64,000 nt of DNA, from the NCBI GenBank assembly GCA_965248975.1, contig CBDFKU010000020.1, positions 248,001-312,000 on the forward strand. Direction: 5' to 3'. Each line of letters starts with the position of its first letter. Position 1 is the first letter of the stretch. Position numbers and translations under genes: made by a program. The notes under the pieces are model-generated. The model had not been told where the DNA came from. It saw nothing but the letters and a program-made list of their open reading frames with translations, and searched no databases. This DNA is from CBDFKU01 sp965248975. GTDB taxonomy: Bacteria > Chloroflexota > Dehalococcoidia > Lucifugimonadales > JAGWBF01. Positions 1 to 8,371 of this stretch are shown here, piece by piece.

Positions 1-921
1 GTCGTCTCCGAGGTGGTAGAGCGAGGGGCCGCCAACCTGAAGTTCGACTGGGACGAGTCCCTGCCGGTTGAGAAGCTGTTCCTCGGAGCCATGGCCGAAG
101 CGACGGAAAAAGGCGCCGGCTCCGTGACAAGTCGGCACGTCGATGACGTCCTGCGCCGGTACGACATCCAGGTTCCCCAGGGGGAGATGGTGTCGGCCCA
201 GCGGAGCCTCATCGGCAAGGAGCTGGTTTTCGGTGCCGAAGAGGTCAGGTTCGCCATAGATTTCCTGCGGCTCTGGGTCCGCCAGCACGAACGGGTGGAG
301 TGGGTCAAGGAAGAGCTGTCCAGCGAGATTGAGACGCTGCGAGAGGCGGCGGAAGCCGAGGCCGCCGAAGCGGAGCGGAGGATCACCAGGAAGAGATTCC
401 GCTGGGGCACCCTGGTGGGCGTCGTAGCCCTGGCGGTGGCTTTACTGCTGTTCGTGCCCGGGTCGCCGCTGCGGGTCTTTAGCGCCACGACGGTGACAGA
501 ACAGGTGGGGGTCGTCCAGACTCTTGACTTCCAGGACCAGGATAAGTGCGCGTTTCAGACCCAGGCAGCGGGGGCCATCCTGGCCATGTGCCTGGACACG
601 GTAGAGAAGCTCTCCGACGATACTAGCCGCTACAACGTCCGCTGGACTGCCAACATAAGAGGCGATGCTGTCAACGCGGTGGATCGAAAGGGATCGGCGA
701 CGCTGGAACCGGTGCCCTACTTACGGGATGAGGCAGGGAACATCTATAACTTCCTGGACGTTGGCGGCTCGGCGGCCCTACGGGTCGCTATGCGCCATGG
801 AGAGGACAGCGGACCCGGCTGGTTTCTTTTCCCAGAGCTCGAGGACGGGGTCATCAGCGTCGACCTGGTAGATGTGGTGGGCGAGCAGGAGATGGTGATC
901 CAGCAGATCGCTCTGCAGTAG
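1..921 (+). CDS. C-terminal part of an ATPase-like membrane protein (5' end outside window)
   Basis: The frame is open to the window edge with no stop before the first GTG at 13, so this is probably the tail of a longer gene. The first ~110 residues are helical and charged (LPVEKLFLGAMAEA, then VRFAIDFLRLWVRQHE) and resemble the winged-helix tail seen after AAA/NACHT-type ATPase domains; no P-loop is visible here. A Glu/Ala-rich stretch (residues ~105-125) leads to one hydrophobic segment (~133-150, GTLVGVVALAVALLLFVPG). A ~150-residue soluble domain with two Cys follows and probably lies outside the membrane. A cytoplasmic ATPase coupled through one helix to an extracytoplasmic domain would suit a sensor or signalling role. 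That role is inference, and I do not recognise the outer domain. Confidence 0.55.
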   Translation, partial: VVSEVVERGAANLKFDWDESLPVEKLFLGAMAEATEKGAGSVTSRHVDDVLRRYDIQVPQGEMVSAQRSLIGKELVFGAEEVRFAIDFLRLWVRQHERVEWVKEELSSEIETLREAAEAEAAEAERRITRKRFRWGTLVGVVALAVALLLFVPGSPLRVFSATTVTEQVGVVQTLDFQDQDKCAFQTQAAGAILAMCLDTVEKLSDDTSRYNVRWTANIRGDAVNAVDRKGSATLEPVPYLRDEAGNIYNFLDVGGSAALRVAMRHGEDSGPGWFLFPELEDGVISVDLVDVVGEQEMVIQQIALQ

Positions 922-1030
922 CCGATCTCCGCAACCCTGACCCCGTCGACCCGAATCTTAGTTACCGATGTGCGGCCGACCACACTGTGAGGTAGCGGCT
1001 CGGAAAATCGGGACCCTGGGAGGACCTCCA

Positions 1031-1900
1031 ATGGCTCAACACCCAAGGTTGAACAAGGTCATAGATCTGCTGGAGCAGGGCGATGTGGTCTTCTGCGGCG
1101 GCATGGTGCACAACGGCAACCTCGACGACGTGATCTACATGGCTGACTCCGACTATGACTTCTGCATTATCGAGATGGAGCACGAGGGGTTCAGTTTCAC
1201 CAACCTGCGTAACTCCGTGCAGCATCTCCTGAACAGGAAGCGCATCCTGGAGAAGGGCAGCCTCCAGCCCGACGTGGTGCCCTTCGTGCGCATCCCTCCT
1301 AACGCACGGGAGACGGGGGCCAACCAGTGGATTATCAAGCAGACCCTGGACGCCGGCGTCTTCGGGCTGGTCCTGCCCCACCTGAACACCGTCGAAGAGG
1401 CCAGGGCGGCGGTGGTCGCTGCTCGCTATCCCCAGGTGCCGGGCGTTCCCGACTTCGAGCCCGAGGGCCAGCGGGGCTGGTGGCAGCGGCTGGCCCCGAG
1501 GTACTGGGGGCTGAACCCCCAGGAGTACTACGACGCAGCCGATGTCTGGCCCCTGGACCCCGACGGCGAGATCCTGCTCATGGGCATCGTCGAGGAGCCC
1601 GAAGGGGTCAAGAACCTGCGGGACATCCTGCGGGAAGTCAAGGGCATAGGGGCCATCTGGGCGGGACCAGGAGATATGTCGGTGGCCATGGGTAAGCGAG
1701 GCAACTCGGCCGACCCCGAGGTCCAGGAGGCTCTGTTGCGGGTGCTGGAAGCATGCCAGGAGCACGGCGTCCCCTGCGCGACGGGGGCCACCGCCGACGA
1801 CGTGGAGCGGCGCATCGAGCAGGGCTTCCGAATCATCATAGCGCCCCCACGACGGGTCGCCGACACGCTGGACGTCGGCAGGAAGGCCGCCGGGCGATAA
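1031..1900 (+). CDS. HpcH/HpaI-type aldolase/citrate lyase family protein
   Basis: A 289-residue protein of the HpcH/HpaI aldolase family. Members cleave or form C-C bonds of 2-oxo acids using a divalent metal held by Glu and Asp in a TIM barrel. Visible family signatures are YDFCIIEMEHEGF near the N-terminus, PFVRIPP, GVFGLVLPHLNTVEEA and WAGPGDMSVAMG. The ATG at 1031 was chosen because GGGAGGA lies just upstream; a longer frame from 968 has no such site. An insert around residues 135-170, rich in Trp and Tyr, is longer than in classical HpaI. The VOC gene follows 23 bases later on the same strand, so the two are probably co-transcribed. The substrate cannot be told from the sequence. Confidence 0.8.
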   Translation: MAQHPRLNKVIDLLEQGDVVFCGGMVHNGNLDDVIYMADSDYDFCIIEMEHEGFSFTNLRNSVQHLLNRKRILEKGSLQPDVVPFVRIPPNARETGANQWIIKQTLDAGVFGLVLPHLNTVEEARAAVVAARYPQVPGVPDFEPEGQRGWWQRLAPRYWGLNPQEYYDAADVWPLDPDGEILLMGIVEEPEGVKNLRDILREVKGIGAIWAGPGDMSVAMGKRGNSADPEVQEALLRVLEACQEHGVPCATGATADDVERRIEQGFRIIIAPPRRVADTLDVGRKAAGR

Positions 1901-1923
1901 ATGTCGGCGGTTGGGAGGGTACG

Positions 1924-2394
1924 ATGGTTAAGCCGAAACAGCTGGGGCATCTGGTCGTCAGGGTCCGCGACCTCGACCGTTCCGAGGCGTTCTACACCGA
2001 TGTCCTGGGTCTCCAGGTCACGGGCAAGATACCGGGCACGATGCTCTTCATGAGCGCCCATCATGAGTCATCCCACGAGTTGGCGCTGACGTCGGTGGGT
2101 CCCGACGCTCCCGGCCCCGAGCAGGACCGGGTGGGCCTGTACCACTTTGCCTGGGAGATGGACTCATTCCAGGACCTGAAGGTCCTCTACGGGCAAATGA
2201 AGCAAAAGAGCGTGGACATCGTGGGGATCGGGGACCATGGCGTCTCCATGGGAGTTTACTTTCGGGACCCCGACGGCAACGAGATCGAGGTCTTCTACGA
2301 GCTCCCCAGAGACCAGTGGCCCGCCGAGGGGTTCATATCCGGCAGCAAGTTTCCCTGGAGCCTGGAGGAGGAGCTGGCATCGAAACCCGGCTAG
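1924..2394 (+). CDS. VOC (glyoxalase/dioxygenase fold) family protein
   Basis: A 156-residue vicinal-oxygen-chelate protein. The paired beta-alpha-beta-beta-beta modules are clear: LGHLVVRVRDLDRSEAFYTDVLGLQV at the N-terminus, and YHFAWEMDSFQDL followed by VYFRDPDGNEIEVFYE in the second half. The His of LGHL, the His of YHFA and the Glu of IEVFYE sit where the metal ligands of extradiol dioxygenases and glyoxalase I lie. The ATG at 1924 follows TGGGAGGGT at good spacing. Dioxygenase, isomerase and epimerase members share this layout, so the reaction is open. Its place after an HpcH/HpaI aldolase would fit an aromatic or 2-oxo-acid breakdown step, which is inference. It converges on coaBC 30 bases downstream. 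Confidence 0.8.
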   Translation: MVKPKQLGHLVVRVRDLDRSEAFYTDVLGLQVTGKIPGTMLFMSAHHESSHELALTSVGPDAPGPEQDRVGLYHFAWEMDSFQDLKVLYGQMKQKSVDIVGIGDHGVSMGVYFRDPDGNEIEVFYELPRDQWPAEGFISGSKFPWSLEEELASKPG

Positions 2395-2424
2395 AACGCG
2401 CTTCACCTGTCGGAGGCCGGTGAT

Positions 2425-3624
2425 CTAAGGTCCTGTAAACAGAGTTCGTACCCGGTCCAGAATGCGGTGCCCCACCTCGTACTTGGACATCAATGGCAGG
2501 TCTTCCACGTTGCCCTCGCTATCCAAGAGGAGGACCTTGTTGTTGTCGGAGCCGAAGGGGCTTCCTTCGCCAGACACGTCGTTGGCCACCATCAGGTCAA
2601 GGGACTTGCTCTCCAGCTTGCTTCTCGCGTTCTCCAGCAGGTCTTGGCTCTCGGCGGCGAACCCCACCCGCACCAGCTTGCCCTTGGTCTCCGCCAGGAT
2701 GTCCGGGTTCTTCACCGTGTCGATGGACCAGGCTTCCGCGCCCTTCTTCAGTTTCTGGGACGCCTCTGAGGCGGGCCGGTAGTCGGCCACCGCCGCCGCC
2801 ATGATCAGTGCGTCGGCATTCGCTACGGCCTTCTGCACGGCGTCCCGCATCTCCAGGGCGGTAGCGACGTGCACCACCTCGACCTCCACGGGGTCCGCCA
2901 GGTCCGTGGGAGCGGTGACCAGTATGGCGCGGGCGCCCCTATCCCGGGCCGCCTCGGCTATGGCGTAGCCCATTTTACCCGATGACCTGTTGGTGATGAC
3001 CCTGACCGGATCGATGGGCTCCTGGGTGCCGCCGGCGCTGACCAAGATGGAGTACCCGGCGAGGTCGCCCTGCCTTCCCAGGATGGCTCTGATGTGTCCC
3101 AGGAGCTGGGTTGTCTCCACCAGCCTGCCGATACCCACCAGGCCCGAAGCCAGCCTTCCGGAGGCCGGCCCGACGATGGAGACGCCCCTCTCTTTAAGCT
3201 TCGACACGTTGTCCTGGGTGGCCGGGTTGTCGTACATGTGGCCGTCCATAGCCGGGGCCACCAGCACGGGAGCCCGGATGGCCAGGATGGTGGTGGTCAG
3301 GGGGTCGTCAGCCAGCCCGGCCGCCATCCTGGCGATGACGTGGGCCGTGGCAGGGGCCACCACCACGATGTCAGCCCGCTGGGCCAAGGCCACGTGCTCC
3401 ACGCTGAGCTCCGACTCGGGGTCGAAGGTGTCGGTAACCACCGGCCGATGGGTGATGCTGCGGAAGGCCAAGGGAGTGACGAAGTTGGTGGCGCCGTGGG
3501 TCATGATGGTGTCCACCAGGGCCCCGGCTTGCGTGAGCTTGCTGGCCAGGTCCAGGGCCTTGTAGCAGGCGATGCTGCCCGTGACCCCCAGGACTACGAT
3601 CTTCCCCTCCAGCATTGTGGCCAT
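2425..3624 (-). CDS. coaBC: Bifunctional phosphopantothenoylcysteine decarboxylase/synthetase
   Basis: A 399-residue fusion carrying two steps of coenzyme A synthesis. The N-terminal CoaC half is an FMN-dependent decarboxylase (GVTGSIACYKALDLASKL, VVAPATAHVIARMAAGLADD, and APAMDGHMYDNPATQ with the active-site Asn). The C-terminal CoaB half joins cysteine to 4'-phosphopantothenate (SAGGTQEPIDPVRVITNRSSGKMGYAIA, then AAVADYRP and the Lys-rich LKKGAE). Length and order are normal for bacterial CoaBC. The start lies four bases after the coaX stop, so the two form one operon driven from upstream of coaX. A second Met three residues in is an alternative start. Confidence 0.96.
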   Translation of the reverse strand: MATMLEGKIVVLGVTGSIACYKALDLASKLTQAGALVDTIMTHGATNFVTPLAFRSITHRPVVTDTFDPESELSVEHVALAQRADIVVVAPATAHVIARMAAGLADDPLTTTILAIRAPVLVAPAMDGHMYDNPATQDNVSKLKERGVSIVGPASGRLASGLVGIGRLVETTQLLGHIRAILGRQGDLAGYSILVSAGGTQEPIDPVRVITNRSSGKMGYAIAEAARDRGARAILVTAPTDLADPVEVEVVHVATALEMRDAVQKAVANADALIMAAAVADYRPASEASQKLKKGAEAWSIDTVKNPDILAETKGKLVRVGFAAESQDLLENARSKLESKSLDLMVANDVSGEGSPFGSDNNKVLLLDSEGNVEDLPLMSKYEVGHRILDRVRTLFTGP

Positions 3625-3628
3625 GGCT

Positions 3629-4426
3629 TCAGCCCCCCGCCGCCTGGAGGTCCTGGTCGTGGCCCCTGTTCATATCGTAGATCATGCGCAGCCCGGTAAG
3701 GGTCAGATCCGGGTTGATAGCGTCGAAGGCTTCGGTCTCCCGAGCTATCACTTCGGCCAGCCCGCCGGTAGCCACTACCTTGGAGTCCTCTCCCAGCTCC
3801 TTCTTGAACCTGGCCACCATGCCTTCCACCAGCCCCACCTGCCCGAACAGCAGGCCGGACTGCAAGGCGGCCACGGTGTTCCTCCCGATAGCCGTGCTAG
3901 GCGGCGTCAACTCGACCCTTCTCAGCATCGAGGTGCTCTGGAACAGGGATTCGGCGGTCACGCTGATCCCCGCCGCGATGGACCCTCCCAGGTATTCTCC
4001 CTGACGGGAGACCGCGTCGAAGACGGTGGCAGTGCCGAAGTCGACTACGATGACGGGCCCACCATACAGCCGGAAGGCAGCGACGGCGTCCACGATCCTG
4101 TCTGCCCCCACATCCCTCGGGCTGTCATACAGGATGGGGACGCCGGTTTTCACCCCAGCGGAAACCGTCAGGGTGGGGACCCGGAAGTGGGATTTGCACA
4201 TCGTTTCGAAGGCGGAGGTGAGTGTGGGAACCCCACTGCACATACATGCTCCGGTAAGGTCCTCACCGCTGATTCCCTTGAGAGACAGGATACCGGAGAC
4301 CACCAAGCTGTATTCGTCGGCCAGCCGTCGGGGGTCGGTGGCCAAGCGCCAGGTGGCCCTGAGGCAATCTCCCTCGAAGACGCCCAGGCTTATGTTGGTG
4401 TTGCCTATGTCTATGGCCAGGAGCAT
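3629..4426 (-). CDS. coaX: Type III pantothenate kinase
   Basis: A 265-residue CoaX, which phosphorylates pantothenate in the first step of CoA synthesis. Type III kinases of the acetate-kinase/Hsp70 fold need a monovalent cation and escape CoA feedback. Motifs seen are MLLAIDIGNTNISLGVF (phosphate loop with the Asp), GADRIVDAVAAF (catalytic Asp region), VVDFGTATVFD and GGSIAAGI. It is first in the coaX-coaBC pair, so substrate supply and a downstream step are coupled. A clear promoter lies upstream on the minus strand. Length is normal. Confidence 0.95.
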   Translation of the reverse strand: MLLAIDIGNTNISLGVFEGDCLRATWRLATDPRRLADEYSLVVSGILSLKGISGEDLTGACMCSGVPTLTSAFETMCKSHFRVPTLTVSAGVKTGVPILYDSPRDVGADRIVDAVAAFRLYGGPVIVVDFGTATVFDAVSRQGEYLGGSIAAGISVTAESLFQSTSMLRRVELTPPSTAIGRNTVAALQSGLLFGQVGLVEGMVARFKKELGEDSKVVATGGLAEVIARETEAFDAINPDLTLTGLRMIYDMNRGHDQDLQAAGG

Positions 4427-4466
4427 GGGGCTCGGTGGTACCGTCCTTCACTGGCTGTCGCTCCCA

Positions 4467-4495
4467 ATTATACGTTAAGGTCCTGGCCCCGGCAA
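4467..4495 (-). promoter_or_regulatory. Sigma70-like promoter for coaX-coaBC
   Basis: Read on the minus strand, TTGCCG (4490-4495) is followed after 17 bases by a perfect TATAAT (4467-4472). The -10 box is about 40 bases before the coaX ATG, giving a short leader. Confidence 0.7.
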
Positions 4496-4502
4496 AGCTC
4501 GG

Positions 4503-4531
4503 TTGAAAGCCTTAATGCTCGCCTGTACAAT
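4503..4531 (+). promoter_or_regulatory. Sigma70-like promoter for the acyl-CoA dehydrogenase gene
   Basis: TTGAAA (4503-4508), a 17-base spacer and TACAAT (4526-4531). It is back to back with the coaX promoter, only a few bases separating the two -35 boxes. The leader to the ATG at 4591 is about 50 bases and carries AAGGAG. Confidence 0.7.
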
Positions 4532-4590
4532 TACCTGGTCATGTCGACTGGCGTGGGTCGGCGCGCAGAGCTTTATCAGAAGGAGCCAGT

Positions 4591-5751
4591 ATGATCTCCC
4601 AGACCTCAGAGGAAGCCCGCACTCAGATCGTGAACATGGTCCGAGAGTTCGCCCGTCAGGAGCTGGACCCGATAGTGGAGGAGTACGAGCGGGAGGACAT
4701 TGTCCCCCTGGATGTCATCGAAAAGATGAAGGAGCTGGGGCTGTTCGGAATAAATATCCCCGAGGAGTACGGCGGCCTCGGCCTCGACTACACCACCTTC
4801 GCCATGATCTTCGAGGAGCTTTCCAGGTGCTGGATGAGCATAAGCGGGGTCATCGGCACCCACCACATCATGACCTTCGTAATCAACAACTATGGCACCG
4901 AGGAGCAGAAGCAGCGCTACCTCCCCCTGATGGCTCGGGGCGAGAGGCGGGGTGGCCTGGCCCTCACCGAGCCCAACGCGGGCAGCGACGTGCAGTCCAT
5001 CGAGACCACCGCGGTCAAGGACGGCGAGGAGTACGTCGTCAACGGTACCAAGATGTTCATCACCAACGGCAGGCACGGCGACACCTTCGCCCTGATGACC
5101 AAGACGGACCGGACAGCGCAGCCCCCCCACAGGGGCATGAGCCTGTTCATCGCCGAGAAAGGTCCCGGCTTCGAGGTGGGACGGGATCTGGACAAGCTGG
5201 GCTACAGGGGGCTGGATACCTGCGAGCTGATCTTCAAAGACTTCCGAGTGCCGGTAGAGAACCTAATCGGTGGCCAGGAAGGCCGGGGATTCCAGCAGGC
5301 TATGGGCGGACTCGAAGGTGGCCGCATCAACATCGCGGCCCGGTCCGTTGGCATAGCCACCGCGGCCTTCGAGGCGGCCATTAAGTACGCCCAACAGCGC
5401 AAGGCCTTTGGCGTGCCCATCAGCCAGCACCAGGCCATGCAGCTGAAACTGGCGGACATGGCCACCAAGATCGAGGCGGCCCGCCTGCTGACCTACCAGG
5501 CAGCGGCCAAAAAGGACTCCGGCGAGCGGGTGGACCTGGAGGCGGGGATGGCCAAGCTCTTCGCCAGCGAGATGTGCGCTGAGGTGGCCCTGGACGCCAT
5601 GCGGATCCACGGCGGCTACGGCTACATCAAGGAGTTCCCGGTGGAGCGCTACTACCGCGACGCTCCGCTGATGATCATCGGCGAAGGCACGAACGAGATC
5701 CAGCGCCTGGTGATCGCCCGTCAGCTGCTGAAGAAGTACGCTATCGAATAA
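4591..5751 (+). CDS. Acyl-CoA dehydrogenase
   Basis: A 386-residue FAD flavoenzyme that makes the alpha-beta double bond of an acyl-CoA and passes electrons to ETF. It has the usual three parts: an N-terminal helical domain, a middle beta domain (GGLALTEPNAGSDVQSIETTA, FITNGRHGDTFALM) and a C-terminal helical domain (YAQQRKAFGVPISQHQAMQLKLADM, HGGYGYIKEFPVERYYRDAPLMIIGEGTNEIQR). The Glu in GEGTNEIQR (residue ~365) is at the catalytic-base position of short/medium-chain enzymes. Chain length or branched specificity cannot be read. The start follows AAGGAG. The gene appears to be a single transcription unit. Confidence 0.93.
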   Translation: MISQTSEEARTQIVNMVREFARQELDPIVEEYEREDIVPLDVIEKMKELGLFGINIPEEYGGLGLDYTTFAMIFEELSRCWMSISGVIGTHHIMTFVINNYGTEEQKQRYLPLMARGERRGGLALTEPNAGSDVQSIETTAVKDGEEYVVNGTKMFITNGRHGDTFALMTKTDRTAQPPHRGMSLFIAEKGPGFEVGRDLDKLGYRGLDTCELIFKDFRVPVENLIGGQEGRGFQQAMGGLEGGRINIAARSVGIATAAFEAAIKYAQQRKAFGVPISQHQAMQLKLADMATKIEAARLLTYQAAAKKDSGERVDLEAGMAKLFASEMCAEVALDAMRIHGGYGYIKEFPVERYYRDAPLMIIGEGTNEIQRLVIARQLLKKYAIE

Positions 5752-5960
5752 TGGGATGGGCCCAGGTAAGATACTCGGATCATGCCAGACTCCGAATGGA
5801 TGAGCATACTGTTGGAGAGGCTGAGATAATCGAGGTGCTGGAAACTGGCGAGCCCGTCCCCCCCCCGGCTAGAGCCGACAGGCAAGGATGGCAGAAGGAG
5901 TCTGCTGGCCCGGGCTGATCGGCCCTGAGACCCACACCTTTCCGTCGGGACTATCACCTA

Positions 5961-7183
5961 GTACTCAGTCAACTCGGTGTTGGTAATTATTTAAGAAATC
6001 ACTCAAAGTTGCTACCCTTTGGGAAGACAGAATCTACCCAAGGGGTGGCAGTGATGGGACGACGGGAAAAGTATAGGGTGCGCTTGGACCAGGAAGACCG
6101 GGAACAACTCCAGCAATTGATTCGAAGTGGGAAGAGCCGGGCTCGTGTGATGACCCGGGCGAGGATTCTACTAAAGAGCGATGAGGGTTGGAAGGCTCCC
6201 AAGGTGTCTGAGGCCTTGGACGTCTCCGTAGGCACAGTGTTCCGCATCAAGCGGCGTTTCGCTGAAGAGGGCATGAAGGGGGCTTTGCTGGAAAGGCCCA
6301 GGCCCAGGCCACGGAGGAAGCTGGACGACAAGGGAGAGGCCCACCTCATCGCCCTGGCCTGCAGCGCCGCGCCGGAGGGCCACGACCACTGGACCCTGCG
6401 GCTGTTGGCCGGGAAAGTGGTAGAGCTAGGGTTGGTGCCCTCCATGTCCCATGAAGGCATCCGCAAGCGGCTCAAAAAAACGTTCTTAAGCCGTGGCAGA
6501 AGAAGGAATGGTGTATTCCTAAGGTGAGCGCCGACTTTGTGGCAGCCATGGAGGATGTGCTGGACCTGTATGCCGAGCCCTATGACCCCCGGCGGCCGGT
6601 GGTCTGCTTTGACGAGACCTCGACTCAGCTGTTGAGCGAGCCACGGCCGCCCCTCCCAGCGAAGCCGGGACAGCCGCGGCGACAGGACTACGAGTACCGA
6701 AGGGAGGGCACCCGGAACCTGTTCCTGACCTGCGAGCCGCTGCAGGGCTGGAGACACGTGGCCATCACCCAGCGGCGGACCCAGCAGGACTTCGCCCGTC
6801 AGATGCGTTGGTTGGTGGATGAGGCCTACCCGGAGGCCCCGGTGGTGCGAGTTGTTCTGGATAACCTGAACACTCATCGCCCGGCTTCCCTGTACGAGGC
6901 CTTTCCTGCCCCTGAGGCCCGGCGTATCGTAAAGCGGCTGGAGTTCCACCACACCCCCAAACACGGCAGTTGGCTCAACATGGCGGAGATCGAGTTCAGC
7001 GTCCTGGCCCGATCTTGCCTGAGGAGGCGTGTCCCCGATGAGGCTGCCCTCCGCCGAGAAATTCAGGCCCTGGAGGGGGAGCGAAACGCCGCCCGAGCCT
7101 CTATCCATTGGCGCTTCAACACCCAAGATGCTAGGGCGAAACTCCATCGGCTATATCCTTCAAATCACAGGTTGACTGAGTAC
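5961..7183 (+). mobile_element. IS630-family insertion sequence, copy 1
   Basis: A 1,223-bp element, identical to the copy at 35135-36357. The terminal inverted repeats begin GTACTCAGTCAAC at both ends (13 perfect bases). It is flanked by TA on each side (5959-5960 and 7184-7185), the two-base duplication expected for this family, in a CTAG target. It encodes a DDE transposase split over two overlapping frames. The 200 bases upstream and ~75 downstream, between the acyl-CoA dehydrogenase and the dehydrogenase at 7261, hold nothing I recognise. Confidence 0.93.
6054..6527 (+). CDS. IS630 transposase, first frame (DNA-binding half)
   Basis: 157 residues from the ATG at 6054, which lies after AAGGGGTGGCAGTG. 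The helix-turn-helix part is DRE..LIRSGKSRARVMTRARILLKSDEGW, then VSEALDVSVGTVFRIKRRFAEEGMKGALLERPRPR, which is the usual IS630 N-terminal region. The last ~16 residues after an A7 run (6474-6480) do not look like transposase. The other frame from the same point reads VLKPWQKKEWCIPK, which is the normal continuation. This frame is therefore the pre-shift product of a frameshifted gene. It overlaps the next frame by GTGA at its stop. Confidence 0.85.
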   Translation: MGRREKYRVRLDQEDREQLQQLIRSGKSRARVMTRARILLKSDEGWKAPKVSEALDVSVGTVFRIKRRFAEEGMKGALLERPRPRPRRKLDDKGEAHLIALACSAAPEGHDHWTLRLLAGKVVELGLVPSMSHEGIRKRLKKTFLSRGRRRNGVFLR

Positions 7184-7186
7184 TAG
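6479..7186 (+). CDS. IS630 transposase, second frame (DDE catalytic half)
   Basis: This is the catalytic core: VVCFDETSTQ (first Asp), VRVVLDNLNTH (second Asp) and SWLNMAEIEFSVLARSCLRRR (Glu). It can start at GTG 6524. Joined by a -1 shift at the A7 run, the full protein would be about 377 residues, normal for the family. The stop TAG at 7184-7186 is not inside the element: TA comes from the target duplication and G from the flank. Confidence 0.88.
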   Translation, partial: NVLKPWQKKEWCIPKVSADFVAAMEDVLDLYAEPYDPRRPVVCFDETSTQLLSEPRPPLPAKPGQPRRQDYEYRREGTRNLFLTCEPLQGWRHVAITQRRTQQDFARQMRWLVDEAYPEAPVVRVVLDNLNTHRPASLYEAFPAPEARRIVKRLEFHHTPKHGSWLNMAEIEFSVLARSCLRRRVPDEAALRREIQALEGERNAARASIHWRFNTQDARAKLHRLYPSNHRLTEY

Positions 7187-7260
7187 TACGGTTGGACCCG
7201 CCGAGTTGTGTTGGACGGCGTATCAGTTCGCGGCCGCTGGCGCCTCGGCCTGACCCGAGG

Positions 7261-8178
7261 CTACGACTCCGCTGCGCCGGACCCTCGGACCTCTACCCCC
7301 GCCCACCCCTCCATGGCGCGGGTCACTGATATGTTGGGGGTATCGTGTCCCACCTCGTCGGCGATGCGCATCAGAAGCTGATGGACCAGGTTGGCGATGA
7401 ACATGGAGACCCCCTGGTCCTTGCCGACACCGCAGGCCGTGGCCAGGTCCTTGACGATCAGATCCATGGCCATACCGCCCCGGGAGCTGAAATCGCCCTT
7501 CAGAACGAAATTGGGGATGCGTTCCTCGGTAGCCCGGCTGCGTCCGCTGCTGGCGTTGAAGGCGGCGACCACCTTCTCCGGGTCCAGGCCCGCCTTGGTG
7601 GCCACCACCAGGGCCTCCGAAGCGGCCGCCAGGTTCGTAGCGGCCAGGAAGTTGTTGAGGGCCTTGGTCATGTGGCCTGCGCCGATGGGCCCCATGTGGT
7701 ACAGGTTGCTGCCGATAGCCTCCAGGACCGGCCGCACCCTCTCGAAGACATCGCCGTCCCCGCCGATCATGATACCCAGGGTGGCGGCTTCTGCTCCGGG
7801 GACGCCGCCGCTCACTCCGGCGTCGATGTAGTGTATGCCGCGCTCCGCCAGACGCGCGCAGATGGTGGCAGTGTGGGGAGGATTGCCGCTGGTCAGGTCG
7901 ACGACCACCGTACCCGCCGCCGCTCCATCCGCAATGCCATCCGCGCCGAGGGTCACCGCCTCCACCACAGGAGAGTTGGGCAGGGACAGCAGGATGGTCT
8001 TGCATCGGGAGGCCAGGTCCTTCGGCGAGGTGGCCGCCTCCGCGCCCTCTTTCAACAGCGGCTCCATCTGTGCCGTGCGAACGTCGTAGACCACCAAGGG
8101 ATATCCGGCCCGAAGCACGTTCAGGGACATGGGGGTGCCGATGTTCCCGATGCCGATAAAGCCTACCTTGTCTGCCAT
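7261..8178 (-). CDS. 3-hydroxyisobutyrate dehydrogenase-like NAD(P)-dependent oxidoreductase
   Basis: A 305-residue beta-hydroxyacid dehydrogenase. The Rossmann motif GFIGIGNIGTPM is at residues 6-17, the substrate-binding YIDAGVSGGVPGA at ~118-129, and the catalytic Lys is K172 in GHMTKALNNFL. The C-terminal helical domain closes the active site. Members oxidise 3-hydroxyisobutyrate, tartronate semialdehyde or related C3-C4 acids, or reduce succinic semialdehyde; the motifs do not decide which. The ATG follows GAGAGGAGAG on the minus strand. The gene stands alone beside IS630 copy 1 and diverges from the gamma-glutamyltransferase gene. Confidence 0.88.
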   Translation of the reverse strand: MADKVGFIGIGNIGTPMSLNVLRAGYPLVVYDVRTAQMEPLLKEGAEAATSPKDLASRCKTILLSLPNSPVVEAVTLGADGIADGAAAGTVVVDLTSGNPPHTATICARLAERGIHYIDAGVSGGVPGAEAATLGIMIGGDGDVFERVRPVLEAIGSNLYHMGPIGAGHMTKALNNFLAATNLAAASEALVVATKAGLDPEKVVAAFNASSGRSRATEERIPNFVLKGDFSSRGGMAMDLIVKDLATACGVGKDQGVSMFIANLVHQLLMRIADEVGHDTPNISVTRAMEGWAGVEVRGSGAAES

Positions 8179-8371
8179 GGCTCTCCTCTCGGTCCCTTAC
8201 TCCAGATCATGACGGAGCCCCATTGTATCAAATAGCGTAAGGTCGGAGCCGGGCTTCCCCCCAAGGTCCTTCATCAACGTCACGGCTGATAAGGAATTGT
8301 GGTACCATATATCCCGTTTCGCTCCGGATCGCCGGATTCCGGACTGACCACGCTCAGAAGAGGGACCTCAT

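Noticed and set aside
5752..5960. A small gene between the acyl-CoA dehydrogenase and IS630 copy 1
   Set aside because: Only very short frames with no ribosome site or known likeness; a C8 run adds doubt about frames there.
6054..7186. IS630 transposase as a decayed pseudogene
   Set aside because: Two identical copies with clean ends and target duplications argue for recent activity. The frame break at A7 fits a programmed shift.
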